Shown piece by piece: positions 23,001-36,362 of a DNA stretch of 64,000 nt. Within the stretch, counting starts at the first letter, position 1; each line of letters opens with the position of its first letter. The translations under genes and the position numbers were made by a program. The stretch lies in the NCBI GenBank assembly GCA_921293015.1, contig OV121090.1, forward strand, positions 35,127,082 to 35,191,081, given 5' to 3'. This stretch comes from Phorcus lineatus (lineage: Eukaryota > Mollusca > Gastropoda > Trochida > Trochidae). The notes under the pieces are model-generated. The model made no database searches and was not told where the DNA came from. It worked only from the letters and a program-made list of their open reading frames with translations.

Positions 23001-26000
23001 AAAATTGTATTTCATGATGTCTTGACTCATTTTGAAGACTCCATAACCCTTTTCATTCCAATTCCAAACCTTTTAGGGGTGTATCAAAGACTTTTACATT
23101 CTGTGTTGACTTAAGCCCCAGTGTAGGTTTAAGGTCAGGTATACAAAACCTTAAGTCAACACGGGGCTTAAGTTAGCATTTTATCACCATTCATAAAGTT
23201 TTCAAAAACCCCTTTTTTTCATTCCAAAACTTTTTCCAACTAAACAAAATTGTATTTCATGATGTCTTGACTCATTTTGAAGACTCCATAACCCTTTTCA
23301 TTCCAATTCCAAACCTTTTAGGGGTGTATCAAAGACTTTTACATTCTGTGTTGACTTAAGCCCCAGTGTAGGTTTAAGGTCAGGTATACAAAACCTTAAG
23401 TCAACACGGGGCTTAAGTTAGCATTTTATCACCATTCATAAATTTTTCCAAAACCCCTTTTTTTCATTCCAAAACTTTTTCCAACTAAACAAAATTGTAT
23501 TTCATGATGTCTTGACTCATTTTGAAGACTCCATAACCCTTTTCATTCCAATTCCAAACCTCTTAGGGGTGTATCAAAGACTTATACATTCTATGTTGAC
23601 TTAAACCCCAGAGTAGGTTTAAGGTCAGGTGTACATAACCTTAAGTCAACACAGGGCTTAAGTTAGCATTTTATTACCATTCATAAATTTTTCCAAAACC
23701 CCTTTTTTTTCATTCCAAAACTTTTTCCAACTAAAAAAAATTGTATTTCATGCTGTTTTGACTCATTTTGAAGACTCCATAACCCTTTTCATTCCAATTC
23801 CAAACCTCTTAGGGGTGTATCAAAGACTTTTACATTCTGTGTTGACTTAAGCCCCAGTGTAAGTTTAAGGTCAGGTATACAAAACCTTAAGTCAACGCAT
23901 GGCTTAAGTTAGCATTTTATCACCATTTATGAATTTTTCCAAAACCCCTTTTTTTCATTCCAAAACTTTTTCCAACTAAAAAAAATTGTATTTCATGATG
24001 TCATGACTCATTTTGAAGACTCCATAACCCTATTCATTCCAATTCCAAACCTCTTAGGGGTGTATCAAAGACTTGTACATTCTATGTTGACTTAAGCCCC
24101 AGTGTAGGTTTAAGGTCAGCTATACAAAACCTTAAGTCAACACGGGGCTTAAGTTAGCATTTTATCACCATTTTCAATTATTTTCCAAAACCCCTTTTTT
24201 TCATTCCAAAACTTTTCCAACTAAAAAAATTGTATTTCATGATGTTTTGACTCATTTTGAAGACTCCATAACCCTTTTCATTCCAATTCCAAACCTCTTA
24301 GGGGTGTATCAAAGACTTATACATTCTGTGTTGACTTAAACCCAAGTGTAGGTTTAAGGTCAGGTATACAAAACCTTAAGTCAAAACAGGGCTTAAGTTA
24401 GCATTTTATCACCATTTATGAATTTTTCCAAAACCCCTTTTTTTTCATTCCAAAACTTTAACTAAAAAAATTTTATTTCATGATGTCTTGACTCATTTTG
24501 AAGACTCCATAACCCTTTTCATTCCAATTCTTTCCCTTTTAGGGGTGTATCAAAGACTTGTACATTCTATGTTGACTTAAGCCCCAGTGTAGGTTTAAGG
24601 TCAGGTATACAAAACCTTAAGTCAACACGGGGCTTAAGTTAGCATTTTATCACCATTTTCAATTATTTTCACAAAACCCCATTTTTTCATTCCAAAACCT
24701 TTTCCCAACTGTATACATTGTATTCCATAGTGTCTTGACTCATTTTGAAGACTCCACACCCTTATCAGTCCAATTCCTTCCCTTTTAGGGGTGTATCAAA
24801 GACTTTTACATTCTGTGTTGACTTAAGCCCCAGTGTAGGTTTAAGGTCAGCTATACAAAACCTTAAGTCAACACGGGGCTTAAGTTAGCATTTTATCACC
24901 ATTCATAAATTTTTCAAAAACCCCTTTTTTTCATTCCAAAACTTTTTCCAACTAAACAAAATTGTATTTCATGATGTCTTGACTCATTTTGAAGACTCCA
25001 TAACCCTTTTCATTCCAATTCCAAACCTTTTAGGGGTGTATCAAAGACTTTTACATTCTGTGTTGACTTAAGCCCCAGTGTAGGTTTAAGGTCAGCTATA
25101 CAAAACCTTAAGTCAACACGGGGCTTAAGTTAGCATTTTATCACCATTCATAAAGTTTTCAAAAACCCCTTTTTTTCATTCCAAAACTTTTTCCAACTAA
25201 ACAAAATTGTATTTCATGATGTCTTGACTCATTTTGAAGACTCCATAACCCTTTTCATTCCAATTCCAAACCTTTTAGGGGTGTATCAAAGACTTTTACA
25301 TTCTGTGTTGACTTAAGCCCCAGTGTAGGTTTAAGGTCAGGTATACAAAACCTTAAGTCAACACGGGGCTTAAGTTAGCATTTTATCACCATTCATAAAT
25401 TTTTCCAAAACCCCTTTTTTTCATTCCAAAACTTTTTCCAACTAAACAAAATTGTATTTCATGATGTCTTGACTCATTTTGAAGACTCCATAACCCTTTT
25501 CATTCCAATTCCAAACCTCTTAGGGGTGTATCAAAGACTTATACATTCTATGTTGACTTAAACCCCAGAGTAGGTTTAAGGTCAGGTGTACATAACCTTA
25601 AGTCAACACAGGGCTTAAGTTAGCATTTTATTACCATTCATAAATTTTTCCAAAACCCCTTTTTTTTCATTCCAAAACTTTTTCCAACTAAAAAAAATTG
25701 TATTTCATGCTGTTTTGACTCATTTTGAAGACTCCATAACCCTTTTCATTCCAATTCCAAACCTCTTAGGGGTGTATCAAAGACTTTTACATTCTGTGTT
25801 GACTTAAGCCCCAGTGTAAGTTTAAGGTCAGGTATACAAAACCTTAAGTCAACGCAGGGCTTAAGTTAGCATTTTATCACCATTTATGAATTTTTCCAAA
25901 ACCTCTTTTTTTCATTCCAAAACTTTAACTAAAAAAATTGTATTTCATGATGTCTTGACTCATTTTGAAGACTCCATAACCCTTTTCATTCCAATTCCAA

Positions 26001-26520
26001 ACCTCTTAGGGGTGTATCAAAGACTTATACATTCTATGTTGACTTAAACCCCAGTGTAGGTTTAAGGTTAGGTGTACATAACCTTAAGTCAACACAGGGC
26101 TTAAGTTAGCATTTTATCACCATTTTCAATTTTTTTCCAAAACCCCTTTTTTTTCATTTCAAAACATTTTCGCAACTAAAAAAAATTGTATTTCATGATG
26201 TCTTGACTCATTTTGAAGACTCCATAACCCTTTTCATTCCAATTCCAAACCTCTTAGGGGTGTATCAAAGACTTTTACATTCTGTGTTGACTTAAGCCCC
26301 AGTGTAGGTTTAAGGTCAGCTATACAAAACCTTAAGTCTACACAGGGCTTAAGTTAGCATTTTATCACCATTTTCAATTTTTTTCCAAAACCACTTTTTT
26401 TCAGTTCAAAACATTTTCGCAACTGAATACATTTTATTCCATAGTGTCTTGACTCATTTTGAAGACTCCACACCCTTTTCATTCCAATTCCTTCCCTTTT
26501 AGGGGTGTATGAAAGATTTA
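20041..26520 (+). repeat. Satellite array, about 27 units of 245 bp
   Basis: The anchor TTAGGGGTGTATCAAAGACT recurs 27 times between 20145 and 26499, with mean spacing of about 244 bp (240-248). Each unit contains a strong internal inverted repeat (GTGTTGACTTAAG ... CTTAAGTCAACAC, and GCCCC ... GGGGC) that could extrude as a cruciform or fold in RNA. Units differ by short deletions and a few diagnostic changes. Edge units are more diverged. It has no long ORFs. Confidence 0.97.
21852..25765 (+). repeat. Higher-order repeat: tandem copy of an 8-unit block
   Basis: Unit lengths read 245, 244, 241, 246, 245, 245, 245, 246 from anchor 21852 to 23809, and the same series follows from 23809 to 25766. 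Distinctive variant units, such as one with CCCAACTGTATACATTGTAT (near 22746 and 24703), recur at exactly 1,957 bp. The two blocks are almost identical, so the duplication is recent. Confidence 0.9.
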
Positions 26521-26925
26521 TCAAAGTGAGTTATTGTGTCTGTTTTGATTTCAACCATCAGAGTTTCTATTGGAGCTCAACCATTACCAGTATAAATTCA
26601 TGATTGTCTGTATTTCATGTTATTCCTCTGATGTTTTCATCTCATAAAAATGAACCTGCTTGCTGGACAAATGCCTAACAGTTGGATATTCATTGAAGAC
26701 TAAGGTAGAAGTAATGTTTCCAATATCTAAATTATTTTTCTCCCCTTTTTAGTCACTATGACATGCACACTGGTTGGTTAAACACATTTACGTTATTGAA
26801 TGAAAAATTATTTCTCATCAAAACATCATAAACAAGCTTGTACACTTCACATGTTTATTCACAGACAAGGAGATGTACACATGACTCATTACAGGGCAAT
26901 TACTTTCAGGTTAATTTTCAATCAA
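26521..26925. other. No gene seen
   Basis: Spacer between the satellite array and a SINE tail. No feature was recognised. Confidence 0.3.
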
Positions 26926-26927
26926 CA

Positions 26928-26992
26928 TGTTGCCGCTAATGGCTGAAATATTGCCCAAGCGACGTTTAACAATAACTCACTAACTCAATTAA
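26928..26992 (+). repeat. SINE tail remnant
   Basis: GCTGAAATATTGCCCAAGCG, ACGTTTAACAATAACTCACTAACTCAA. This matches the general form of molluscan SINE 3' ends (a GGCGTTAAAC-like core, then CACTCACT repeats). The head is missing. Confidence 0.5.
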
Positions 26993-27990
26993 CATAATAA
27001 CTTTTGTAATAAATAGTGGTCTGAAATAAAAGTATGAATGAAATGAAAAATCTTACACAAAAACCTTCTCCATTTAAATTTAAAAACTCCATCCAACCAT
27101 CAAAGAAATTCGTTAAAACAAAAAAAGATTCATCTTCAAAGATGTTGTCAAAGAATGCAGAATGGAGAATGGACAGCAAGGCAGTAGATGCAATACAATT
27201 AGAATCAAGTTGAAATAAAAGAAAGGAAATTGCATTATTTTGTTTATTTGTAAACTGTTATAAGCAAGAAAGCACTTAAATTATCTGCTTGATAATAAGT
27301 GCAATGATAACAAATAAATTGGACCCCGCTGTATATCAGTGGTTGATCAAGTAATTTTGCAGAGGGGTTCTAGAGGTTGTCAATTTCTAAATTGGTGATT
27401 GGGTTACACTTTTGGGTCACCCCTTGAACCCACCTGGATCCGCCACTGTATAAATTGAAAAGAGTGTCGCTGCAATCCAACAATATATATACATATATGC
27501 TATTAAAATCATCGGTAAAATATCATCAGATAATCTTAGCATAGCATGTACAATGAACAATTAATATAGTGAAAGGAAAACTTTCTACCAGTATAACCAA
27601 AGACAGAAAAATTATACAGTCATGTCCTAAACATAAAAATCTGCTTGTGTGCAAAATCAAGAAAAATAAACCCAGAGTCACCACAATGCTAAATTCACCT
27701 CTAGTATTAAAGGAATGTAAATAAAATGGTTATTCCTGTTAGTTACAATTAGTTATTACTCTGATATATCTAAGATTTCTTTACTTGAACCCACAATTGC
27801 ATTATGTAAATGAATTACAAAGTGCCATTTTTCAGGTAAAAATTACGCAGACATGCATATATGACAAAAAAATAGAGCCATGGGCTCTGTAGCTCATCAG
27901 ACTTTGATAGAAATAGGTGTTGTGGTTTAGACCATGGGGTCATGGGCAGTGTAGGAAAGATAGCCTGTCCCAACGTCCGAGTTATTCACA
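26993..27990. other. No gene supported
   Basis: A minus-strand ORF at 26985-27179 has a coding look and ends near a GTAAGA donor-like site, but no acceptor exists upstream, so I do not call it an exon. TATAGAGCCATGGGCTCTG at about 27869 recurs at 29491 and belongs to the repeat family below. Confidence 0.3.
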
Positions 27991-27994
27991 ATCA

Positions 27995-29010
27995 AATAAA
28001 AAAGGCCCATTGCCCATTTGGGGTCAAGGGGTCACCGAACCTACAATTCAGAATCCCCATTGTCCAAGGAGTCTACACACAACTATTAAGCTATCAAGAC
28101 CTTTTGGAACTGGAGAAGAAGATGAAAGTAGGATTTTAAGGTTTTGACCCCTGTGACCCCATTTGGGGTCAAGTGGTCACCAAACCTACAATTTAGAATC
28201 CCCAGTGCCCAAGGAGTCTTCACACAATTTTTCAGCTCTCTAGACCTTTTGGAACTAGGAAAAAAGATGAAATTAGGTTTTTTAGGTTTTGACCCCTGTG
28301 ACCCCTACAATTTAGAATCCCTGTTGGCCAAGGAGTCTACACACACCTTTTCAGCTCTCTAGACCTTTTGAAACTAGGGAAAAAGATGAAATTAGTTTTT
28401 TTAGGTTTTGACCCCTGTGACCCCATTTGGGGTCATGGGGTCACCAAACCTACAATTTAGATCCCCGTTGGCCAAGGAGTCTACACACACCTTTTCAGCT
28501 CTCTAGACCTTTTGGAACTAGGGAATAAGATGAAATTAGGTTTTTCAGGTTTTGACCCCTGTGACCCCATTTGGGGTCATGGGGTCACAAAATCTACAAT
28601 TTAGAATCTCCAGTGCCCAAGGAGTCTACACACAACTTTTCAGCTCTCTGGACCTTTTGGAACTAGGGAAAAAGATGAAATTAGTTTTTTTAGGTTTTGA
28701 CCCCTGTGACCCCATTTGGGGTCATGGGGTCAGCAAACCTACAATTTAAAATCCCCGTTGGCCAAGGAGTCTACACACACCTTTTCAGATCTCTAGACCT
28801 TTTGGAACTGGAGAAGAAGATGAAATTAGGTTTTTCAGGTTTTGACCCCTGTGACCCCATTTGGGGTCATGGGGTCACCAAACCTACAATTTAGAATCTC
28901 CAGTGCCCAAGGAGTCTACACACAACTATTCAGCTCTCTGGACCTTTTGGAACTGGAGAAGAAGATGAAAATAGGTTTTTCATGTTTTGACCCCTGTGAC
29001 CCCCTTTCAG
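27995..29010 (+). repeat. Minisatellite, about 7 units of 145 bp
   Basis: GACCCCTGTGACCCCATTTG recurs near 28146, 28291, 28410, 28554, 28699, 28844 and 28989. Most spacings are 144-145 bp, and one unit is short (119 bp) through loss of the ATTTGGGGTCA segment. Short + strand ORFs repeat with the same period and are by-products of the array. GTGACC/GGTCAC motifs are common in molluscan interspersed repeats. Confidence 0.92.
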
Positions 29011-31375
29011 ACCTGATGAGCTAAAAATTGTTATCAGTTATATAATAATCAGCAATGACAAAAGAATGTGACAGCTAGCACCAATGTCTACAGAGTTGCA
29101 GTGTGTTGTTGACTATGCAATTGACAATCAAAACATATATGGATTCAAATAGATGGTATATATAATTAAGGACTGTGAAGTTTTGATATCAAAAAGATAC
29201 AACTGGCTAGGACAGATAATGAATATTTCACACAAAATGTAACCTTTTTCTGTGATTGGTGATGGGATGGTTTGCTTAGTTTAGGGATTGATATTCTGAT
29301 ATACAGATAGGCACTGGTTCAGGTTTAAGTAAGTAATCTACCAAATGGATTGCAACTGTGGAGAATCAAACACCAGACTCAAAGAACACCAAGCCTCAGT
29401 CAGTCAGCCAGGCTTCCAACAAAATATTAGCAACAGCTGATCTTATCAAAGCAAAATCAATTTGACTGAAGTCACCTTTTTGATAAAATATAGAGCCATT
29501 GGCTCTGCAGTTCACCAGGATATCTATAATTTATTTTATAATTGGTCACAGGGTACACATAAGTGATGCCACAGGATGTAAATACAATCATAATATTATT
29601 ATTAACTTTGGACTCTGTAAACTAGATTGTAGCTTTCTTAATCTTTTCTTTAAAGTTAAAGAGGCTTAAAAAAAACATTGTGGAAGTATTTTTTTGGGGG
29701 TTCAAATGGTCATATATAAAATAGATATGCTATCAGCTAAGGAGTCTGAACACAAGCTTTCAGCTTTCTAGACTTCCTGCTTCTTGATAAGAATGTGAAA
29801 ATAGATCTTATTATGTGGCCCCTGTGTCTCTCATTATTGGTTACAGGGTCATCAAATATATGAATGACAATCCCAATTAGCTTAAAAGTCAGTATTCGAA
29901 ATTCCAGATTTCTGGACAAAGATGAAATAGTGAAAAGTATTCAGAAAGTCGAAAACCATACCATCCTATGAGCCCATGGGGCCTATCAGGCCATATGAGC
30001 TAAAAATCAATCAGAATTGACCTTACTAAAGTACGAAGGACTGAGGACTAAACATTAAAGTGACACAGATTATGTTTCATGATTTTTCATTTGGCTTTAG
30101 AAAAGCCAAAATAACTAATGAACTAAGTTAAGTTCAAAATGCCTACCAAAACTTGCATCTTTTTCTCTAAAATGCTAATATTCTGATATTTTCTTGTTTT
30201 CAATGATAAAAAGTCCAAATTTAGTTTCCCATTATCGTGTATTCAATTACATGACCTACTGTACACTGTTAACCAAGTTTTGTCTTTGTGCCTGCTGTAA
30301 ATAAATTTTTATGAAATTAAGATACAGTCATTTGCGTGCCACTGTCCTGCTTTTAGTCACAAATAACAACTTAAACCCGTTTTGTAACTATACTGAACTG
30401 TTGAGCATTATATAATTCTGATTTTTTTGAAACAGTCACTACTTCTTGGTAAAATAACACCATTAATGAATTTTTACATATTTGACTCCAACAACATACT
30501 CTGTGCCCCTTTAAAATTAAGCCCTCTTTGATAGGGATCAAGGCTACCACATCCCCTTAGCACTTGATCAGCTTATCCAGAACCTGTTTTTTTATACATC
30601 TCTGGTTTCTACCTAATTACAAGTTTATCTAATACTGTGTACATCTCAAGCATCTAGCTGTAATAATTTTTGTTATACCTAGTTTAGCAGGCTATACCTT
30701 TTCTTTCTGGAGAAGAAGATGAAATTAGATTTTAAGGTCTGGGTCGCTGCAGCCCTTATTATCGGTCACAGGGTCAACAATTCAATCAATAAGAATCTCC
30801 CTCAGTTAAGGAGTCTGTAAATAAAGTTTCTCTTACTTCTGGAGAGGAGTTTGCCCTTATAAATAAGAAACATCATTTTTCAAGGTGTCTGTACACATGG
30901 TTTCATATTTCCTGAGGCAATGGATGTGGAGAAGAAGACTAGAAAACTAACGGATTGACGCCATGCCACATGGACAACAGGCCTTTAAGAATGTGGTTAT
31001 AAGTAAATAATCGCAATATATTGTTATAGAAAGTATGGCTAAGTTTTCAAAAGGCACATTGGGTAAGTCTAGTCATTTTCAGAATTTGCATAACATATAT
31101 GATTTGACAAGCTTGTGAAGACAATCATACATATAGTAAGGATCATCATATTTAAGGTCTAAAGCTAATGTTACATCTTAAAACAAACAGATAGACAAGT
31201 TTATTCAGTAAAAGAAATGTCACAATTCAAATATCTTTCATTTAATAGTGTCTTAAATTAACAGTAGTAAATTAAATTACTAGAATATTTTTTATAGAAG
31301 ACAATACACTGTTTAAGATTATCAGAAAGCCTTTGCTTGAATTAAAATTAAAAAATAAGCAGTATTGTCAACATC
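29011..31375. repeat. Diverged relatives of the 145-bp repeat
   Basis: Pieces of the same family recur as decayed copies at about 29730-30000 (AAGGAGTCTGAACACAAGCTTTC, GGTTACAGGGTCATCAAA) and 30700-30960 (GGAGAAGAAGATGAAATTAG, TCGGTCACAGGGTCAAC). A fragment at 30440-30515 belongs to the 2000-2490 repeat family. No gene was seen. Confidence 0.5.
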
Positions 31376-31380
31376 CTGGC

Positions 31381-31932
31381 TTATCCATGCATATCCAAAA
31401 CTGTAAGTAATTCATAATATTTTATTACACATGTTGCCAAAGTGATGCTGCCTGAATCATCTAGAGACTTAACGATACCATATAAATATTTTGGCAGTCT
31501 ATTCTGAGGCATATTCAATAAATGACTCCAAAGTTTTATTATTTTAGTCATATACACAATTTGGAGAGGTAATCTTCCAAACTCACCATGAACCATTTTA
31601 TTACAAGTAGATTGACCCACTTTCAAAAATCATTTACAAAATCTAACCTGATATTACAATAATTAGCACCCCTAACCTCTGACCCATAACACAAAAAAGG
31701 TGTAACCATGCTATCAAAATTTTGAACAAATCTTTACAATTTACCCTTCCAATCGTTCTCTGCAAACAATTTTTGCCTTCCTTGCTTGAGAGGCTAGACA
31801 GCTTTGAGCTTTACTCCATACAAGTTTAGCTGTAAATACAAGTCCCGGATATTTATGAGATGATACAATTTCAATAACATTACTATTAAACAACCACATT
31901 TCATAATCCCATAAGTACCCAGAGAACATCAT
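31381..31932 (-). pseudogene. LINE ORF2 fragment, C-terminal part
   Basis: Two minus-strand frames (31741-31932, then 31381-31626) carry YPGLVFTAKLVWSKAQSCLA and KMVHGEFGRLPLQIVYMTKI followed by a NRLPKYLYG stretch. These resemble the region after the palm domain in CR1/L2-like non-LTR reverse transcriptases found in molluscs. Stops and shifts separate the frames, so it is a dead fragment. It lies inside the giant element. Confidence 0.65.
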
Positions 31933-32435
31933 GTCTAGTATAAAAAAAAGACAAAAAAAGATTAAAAAACCTATCTCCCTTTTAACATTAATATTTCTGA
32001 GCTATAGCCTAGAGAAAGAAAATATTGTCATTTGTAGAGTACCCTGTTTGAAAACCTGCATGTGACTGTGACTCATTAATAATTTCTTGTTCATCTTAAT
32101 AATATATCATGCTTTTCAGTGTCTCCTAGTAGGGCTACACTAATTCTGTGTCACCCTCGTGAAAGAATCCATGCTTTTGGTTGAATTTCCTCTGTACAAT
32201 AATAATATACAGTCATAATCCAAATGAGGATGGAATTGGAAGATCATGAATAAGATCTCTTCTTTTACCAGTACATACTCTTTAAGGGCTGAAGATGCGC
32301 TGAAAATAGAAATGGAAAAAATTATTTTTATACATATTTTTTTGTACTTTACATTCATACAGACAATGTCCAATGGCTGACTTTTTTTACAATTTACCCA
32401 GTTGTCATTTCAATTGAATAAAAGAGGTAGGCATA

Positions 32436-33378
32436 TATGAGGGGAATTCAAGTTCTTAGAAGTTAGTATTGAAACACCCCTGAAGACATCATTGTTGATG
32501 TCATTATTGAGATAGGCCATTTGACAACTGTTTACAGACATAAACACCCCTTGGACTATGACCTATGGTCAGGAAGGCCTGTTGAAGCCATTACAAATTA
32601 TATAGTTGCAAGGGCTTAATCATGTCTTATCATCGAACAAATGTTCATGAGATATCTTAAGAGTGTGGCATTTTTCATGGAAGTGTTTGCACTTCAATTC
32701 ATGAGCATTTGCACCAAGGTGTCTGCAAGATGGTTGTCACAATATTTCAATGCACAAGATCGACACCAGAGAGTTGAATCCAGTCGTTGGCTCTGGGGCA
32801 TCTACAATGCTGGGCCCGATAACCTTTTAAAATGCCTCTCTGGTTACAGGGGGTGAAACATTTATTCTTCACTTGGATCCTGAAACCATGCAAGAATCAT
32901 GAATTATACACTACAAGCCACCTAAAACTACAATAACAGGATCCTACTATGCTGACTGTTCGAAGCAATTGAAAGCAGCAATCTTGAAGATAAGGCGGGG
33001 CTTAATGCAGGAGTTATGTTTCTTCAGGAAACGCTCCAGTGCACAATAGTTGTATTGGACAAACTCCACATCCACAATGTGGCTTTGAACAACTTAACCA
33101 GTGCGGATCTTATCCAAAATGACTTCTATCTGTTTCACAATTTGAAATCACACTTGCTTGGTACAAGATTTGGCGATGACGATAAACTCAAGGCAGCTAT
33201 TGAGGCATGGCTGAGAGGCCAGTCACAAGACTTCACCCAGGGGCATAGACAGTCTTAAAGATGAATGGGTAAAGTGCATCAAGGTCCAGGGAGATTATTT
33301 GGAAAAATAAAATCTATACAACAACTATCAGCATCTGTTTTATGTCTACTTATATGAACTTATTGACTTCCCCTCGTA
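32436..33378 (+). mobile_element. Mariner-family remnant
   Basis: Ends TATGAGGGGAATTCAAGTTC (left) and, inverted, TACGAGGGGAAGTCAATAAG (right), each next to a TA. Inside are decayed pieces of a mariner transposase: GRPVEA near 32572, KVSARWLSQYFNAQDR at about 32719, LHLDPETMQES at about 32865, and NLKSHLLGTRFGDDDKLKAA at about 33140. At 943 bp it is shorter than a full mariner (about 1.3 kb), so it is internally deleted. Confidence 0.75.
32641..33258 (+). pseudogene. Decayed mariner transposase
   Basis: The frames at 32641-32856 and 33016-33258 together cover parts of a mariner transposase, but they are split by stops and shifts. The catalytic DNAP(V/H) block is lost (LQETLQCT in its place). 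It is non-functional. Confidence 0.7.
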
Positions 33379-34825
33379 TATTGTCTTTGACCTTTTTTAT
33401 GTACATTAAATCAAGATAAATATCCATTTCAAAATATCTCTTGCAGCTAACACACTCAGAAGTTAACACAACTGAAAATGATCAAATCTCTTGAACACAA
33501 TCATTCATGCTGAAGCAGTTATTCTAATAACATATATATCATTATACCTTAAGGAGGAGTTGGTGAAGTCTTCCAATTTCTTCTCTACCTTAAACCTGAA
33601 TCACCTCACTTTTCAAGAACATGTTTTCCTGAATTCAAAGAAAGTTCACATAAATGTTGATTTGCACATGAATTTCATATTGTCATCAAAGCTTTTGTTT
33701 AAAATGAGGATAACCTATTTAAATGATGTACAACCTATTGCCAAATTTTAAGATTGATAATTATCATTGGCTAAGTATGTAAACTTTTAATTATTTTGAA
33801 CTTTAGAATAAGATGAGAATAGTTGAGTGGCCTTAATGAGGCGCGCCAAGACAAACAAAACTATAAATCATCTTCTCTTGCGAGTAAGAAGTTTTACAAA
33901 AAAATGAGCTTTCAAGGCCTTTCCCTGAAGGAGAAGATGAAAAAAGTTTTTACAGTGTGGCCCTCTTGATTAGAGGCAACAGGGTTACCAAATCTTAAGT
34001 CAAAATCCCCTAAGCCAAAGTTTCCATGTATAACATTTCAAGTGCATAGTCCTTCTTCTCCTGAGAAGAGGATGTACACTTTTTGGTTGTGAATCTGTGA
34101 TCCTTATCCCTTGGAGGGATCAAAATCTAAAAATTACAACACAAACATACTTAAAATGTGATGTTAACCATATTAATGACAGAGGATCTCATTCAAAGGA
34201 AAAACATGATCTTACATTTATTGGACACTCCATCCATACGATATCATTATCCAAATACAGTTCTCTAGAGCTAAAAGTTCTGGAGAAGTTGTTGAAAATG
34301 TGAAAAGGTAACAGACAGGCACCCAGATGGATTGACAGACATCATACCTTACCCATTATACCCAAAAACTCAGACAGGCATATTTCAGACACTAGAGAAG
34401 TGAATTGATTAACACAACAACCATAGCTGAAATAGACCTATCCTAATTAGTTATGCCCACTGAGTAGGCAAATCTTACAATGACCAAATGGATTAAGTTA
34501 TAAGCATAGGGGAAAAGTTGACGCCATTCTCATCAATAGATATTTCTCACTGAACAGAGGTGATAATTCAACGAACAAGTTATCAATCATTATCAAATTT
34601 ACACTGAGTTTAGGAAATCTGTTCTATTTTCAAATTTGAATATATAACATCTTATTTCTTGTATTTGAACGTCGATCCAGTCGGATATTTGATCCATCAT
34701 GGATAGTGAAGTGACACAATAGTGACAATAGCATTCATGACGACATTTGTGACATTTCTTTGTCAATTATTTATTGAACTCTCTGTTGTTGACTGACGGC
34801 GAGATGACTGATGTGAAAAATTATC
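33379..34825. other. No gene seen; repeat fragments
   Basis: Decayed copies of the 145-bp family occur at about 33890-34330 (GGAGAAGATGAAAAAAG, GGCAACAGGGTTACCAAATC). The ORFs here are short and unrecognised. Confidence 0.35.
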
Positions 34826-34835
34826 TTTATTTATT
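34826..34835 (-). terminator. Poly(A) signals for the cargo gene
   Basis: Two overlapping AATAAA hexamers on the minus strand (TTTATT on the + strand at 34826-34831 and 34830-34835), about 265 bp past the predicted stop codon at 35098. Confidence 0.4.
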
Positions 34836-35097
34836 GAATTTATTGAAAAACATGTTAATACTAAAAAGTAGATGCAAAAATCTATAAATTTGTTGTCATG
34901 AATTGACTGTCTGAATTTTCTGGGATTTTTCCTGTCTCCTGTGGACTATTCCATATTCAAAAATAGGTATAAGCTTTAGGGTTACCTGAGAACAATAAAT
35001 GTTGTTTTACGGCGTCTGAAATCCTTCTGCCTAAGTTTTGGGTGGCTACAAGCTTGCCAAAAGCTTATCAGGCCTTTGCTGCTGATGAGCAACATCT

Positions 35098-35115
35098 TTA
35101 GATTCCAATCACTTT
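35098..35115 (-). CDS. Cargo gene, exon 6 (last coding exon)
   Basis: Acceptor TTAATTTTCAG is followed by six codons ending in TAA (KVIGI then stop). It joins the previous exon in phase 0. It is short, so it rests mainly on the acceptor and phase. Confidence 0.4.
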   Translation of the reverse strand, partial: KVIGI

Positions 35116-35692
35116 CTGAAAATTAAAAGAGAGTCAATAAAATACACAAGGTTGGACACCTTGCAATGCCCTAATCTTGACAGGTGTCAGGAACAAATTT
35201 ACAAATTTAAGTATTTCTGTAAAAAAGGATTACTCTGAAAATTTGGGATTCTTATGGCATTTTTTTTCTGTGGAAAAGTCATTTTAATGAAAATTGAAAC
35301 TTTCTCATTCAAAAGTAGGGGGAGGTGGCCATTGAGCCCAAATTTACAAATTCAATTACCCAAGGTGCCTTTCCAAAAATGTTCAGATAACTTTCAAGGG
35401 AGGTCAAAAAAAGATGTGACCCCCCTTGGCTTGAGTTTTCAATGTTTGATGGTTTTGCAGGAATAGTCATTTACAAGTTTTTAGGGTTATTGCTTGCCAA
35501 AATCTGCAGGGAAAGGGAGGACAAAATTCATAAACTATCTTGCTCCTGGATGATAAGTTTATGAATAAAAAAAGATGAAAGCAATGCAGTTCATGGGAAC
35601 AAAATGTGAAAAGCTGACGGACACACATCAGGCAAAGTTATAAGCCTATCTCGCAGTGGTTACTAGATATTTACATTTGTGATAGCACTTAC

Positions 35693-35755
35693 TTCTTTCT
35701 TTTCTACGCTTTCTTCCATCATGTGTTGATTTCCCAATTCAGCATATCCTTTCAC
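35693..35755 (-). CDS. Cargo gene, exon 5
   Basis: Sixty-three bases between a good acceptor (ATAAGTTCAG) and a strong donor (GAA|GTAAGTGC). Only the phase-0 frame is open, encoding VKGYAELGNQHMMEESVEKK and one more E. Phase 0 on both sides. Confidence 0.6.
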
Positions 35756-36362
35756 CTGAACTTATAATGAAAGAAAAACTTATGAAATAACTGCCTCATT
35801 TCAAAGGGAAAATGTTTTGACAAAGTTTAAGAAAGGAGTCTTGTAACGAATATGAGATTTATTTTCTGAAAAATGTGTTTACAAAATTAGATAATATTTA
35901 CCACAATTGTGATAATATTTTTTGGATGTTATTAAGTATTTTAAATTTCAGAGAAATGAATCAACTTAAAGACCTGTAATAACATATTTATAAGGCTAAC
36001 TAATTTTAGCTTAGAAAGTTATTAGATAAACTAAACAAGTTTTGAATATGTGTTGTTAATCTCTCATATCAACAAATATAATTAACTTTTTCTTAACATG
36101 TGGATATGAATTATGCCTTGTATTTCTGGAACATGTTGAATCTTCTGACAATTTTTCTACCATGCATGTCTATACACACCACTGACTCAATAATTCTTAT
36201 TTTAGATTTGGTAAGTTTTCGAAATTATATTTCTTAACAATTCTAATACTTGGTTGCTCTCAATTCATGTTTTAAACTCCTTGTTTGTTTCTGCTCTGAG
36301 ACTTCAAAATAACACAGATTTCAAATATTCTCCATTAATCAAATGAATATCATACAAAATAC

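Noticed and set aside
26985..27179. Minus-strand ORF with a GTAAGA donor-like site as a further cargo exon
   Set aside because: No AG acceptor is present in the upstream stretch between the in-frame stop and the open part, and it does not fit the phase chain.
28144..29024. Repeated + strand ORFs of 60-76 codons starting MTPVTPFGV
   Set aside because: They recur with the 145-bp minisatellite period and vary with it. They are products of the array, not genes.
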